From assembly GCA_018649625.1 (NCBI GenBank), contig JABIHN010000016.1, forward strand, positions 32,351 to 96,350: a stretch of DNA of 64,000 nt, given 5' to 3'. Position 1 is the first letter of the stretch. Each line of letters begins with the position of its first letter. The notes below the pieces were generated by a model. The model did not search any database. It was not told the DNA's origin and saw nothing but the letters and a program-made list of their open reading frames with translations. Origin of the DNA: Fidelibacterota bacterium. Its GTDB lineage: Bacteria > Fidelibacterota > Marinisomatia > Marinisomatales > UBA1611. Positions 63,563 to 64,000 of the stretch are shown piece by piece. The translations under genes and the position numbers were made by a program.

Positions 63563-64000
63563 GAATCCCCCAATTTTTTAATACCAAGAAATAAGGTAAG
63601 GTTATGTTTCAGATCATGGATGCTTTCTTGAAGCATTTCTAATCCATATAATTCGGCACACGCTTTATTGGCGATTACGCCAGCTGTTTTTGGAAGTTTT
63701 CCTTCTGATAATCGTCGAGCAGCTTCCGCCGTATCATCATCTTCTATGAGGGGCCGCGTCCAAAAATGTTCGCTCAAATAATTTTTACATTGACGAAGCG
63801 CTTGTTGGTGAGAATGAATTTCTGTTATATCGCCTACATGAGTTCCTATCAACCCAAGTAAATTTTGGGTAATGGGTATATGAAACATTTCAATAATTTC
63901 GCAACGGTATTTTGCCAATGCTTCTACACTCTCTATTACCACACCGCCTTGCGCATTTTCCATGGCAAAGATGCCGAAATCTGTTTCGCCAGATTCCACA
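63559..64000 (-). CDS. pheA: Prephenate dehydratase, N- and/or C-terminally incomplete at the window edge
   Basis: ETDFGIFAMENAQGGVVIESVEALAKY, HSHQQALRQCKNYL, DDTAEAARRLSEG, AGVIANKACAELYGLEML. Gene continues beyond base 64000. Confidence 0.88.
   Translation of the reverse strand, partial: VESGETDFGIFAMENAQGGVVIESVEALAKYRCEIIEMFHIPITQNLLGLIGTHVGDITEIHSHQQALRQCKNYLSEHFWTRPLIEDDDTAEAARRLSEGKLPKTAGVIANKACAELYGLEMLQESIHDLKHNLTLFLGIKKLGDS

Overview
AT-rich bacterial chromosomal window, densely coded. Gene content suggests the FCB superphylum, possibly Marinimicrobia/SAR406-like (inference only): T9SS-type C-terminal sorting domains, class II DAHP synthase, an archaeal-like UbiA prenyltransferase and TolB/beta-barrel fusions. 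No rRNA, CRISPR array, IS element, prophage or integrase was recognised. Main blocks: (1) housekeeping genes uvrA(partial)-ruvB-queA-ispD-ispF, two paralogous lipoproteins flanking a sorting-domain protein, then ispE-tRNA-Gln(UUG)-prs-rplY-pth-hppA-rpsF-rpsR-rplI; (2) priA, an OMP-like protein, a lipase, UbiA, dnaE, dtd, a B12-binding protein, pepP-like, alkA-like, a HAD hydrolase and a protease/TolB/barrel fusion; (3) a minus-strand block plsX to ligA plus several orphan secreted proteins; (4) carA - ABC transporter - LolA-like - carB; (5) a K+ channel/RCK, a cyclic-nucleotide-binding-like protein, a 4-TM protein with a C-terminal TerB-like domain, a stand-alone homologue of that domain, and a 60-aa Arg/Asp-rich mini-protein; (6) a near-complete aromatic amino acid supercluster pheA-tyrA-aroG(II)-aroA-aroE-aroC-aroK-aroB-aroQ. 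Most interesting signals: a terminator-like hairpin inside the first codons of carA, a palindromic repeat embedded in frame in carB, a relic of a T9SS sorting domain in an intergenic gap, and the TerB-like/K+ channel/RD-peptide neighbourhood as the best candidate for an undescribed system.
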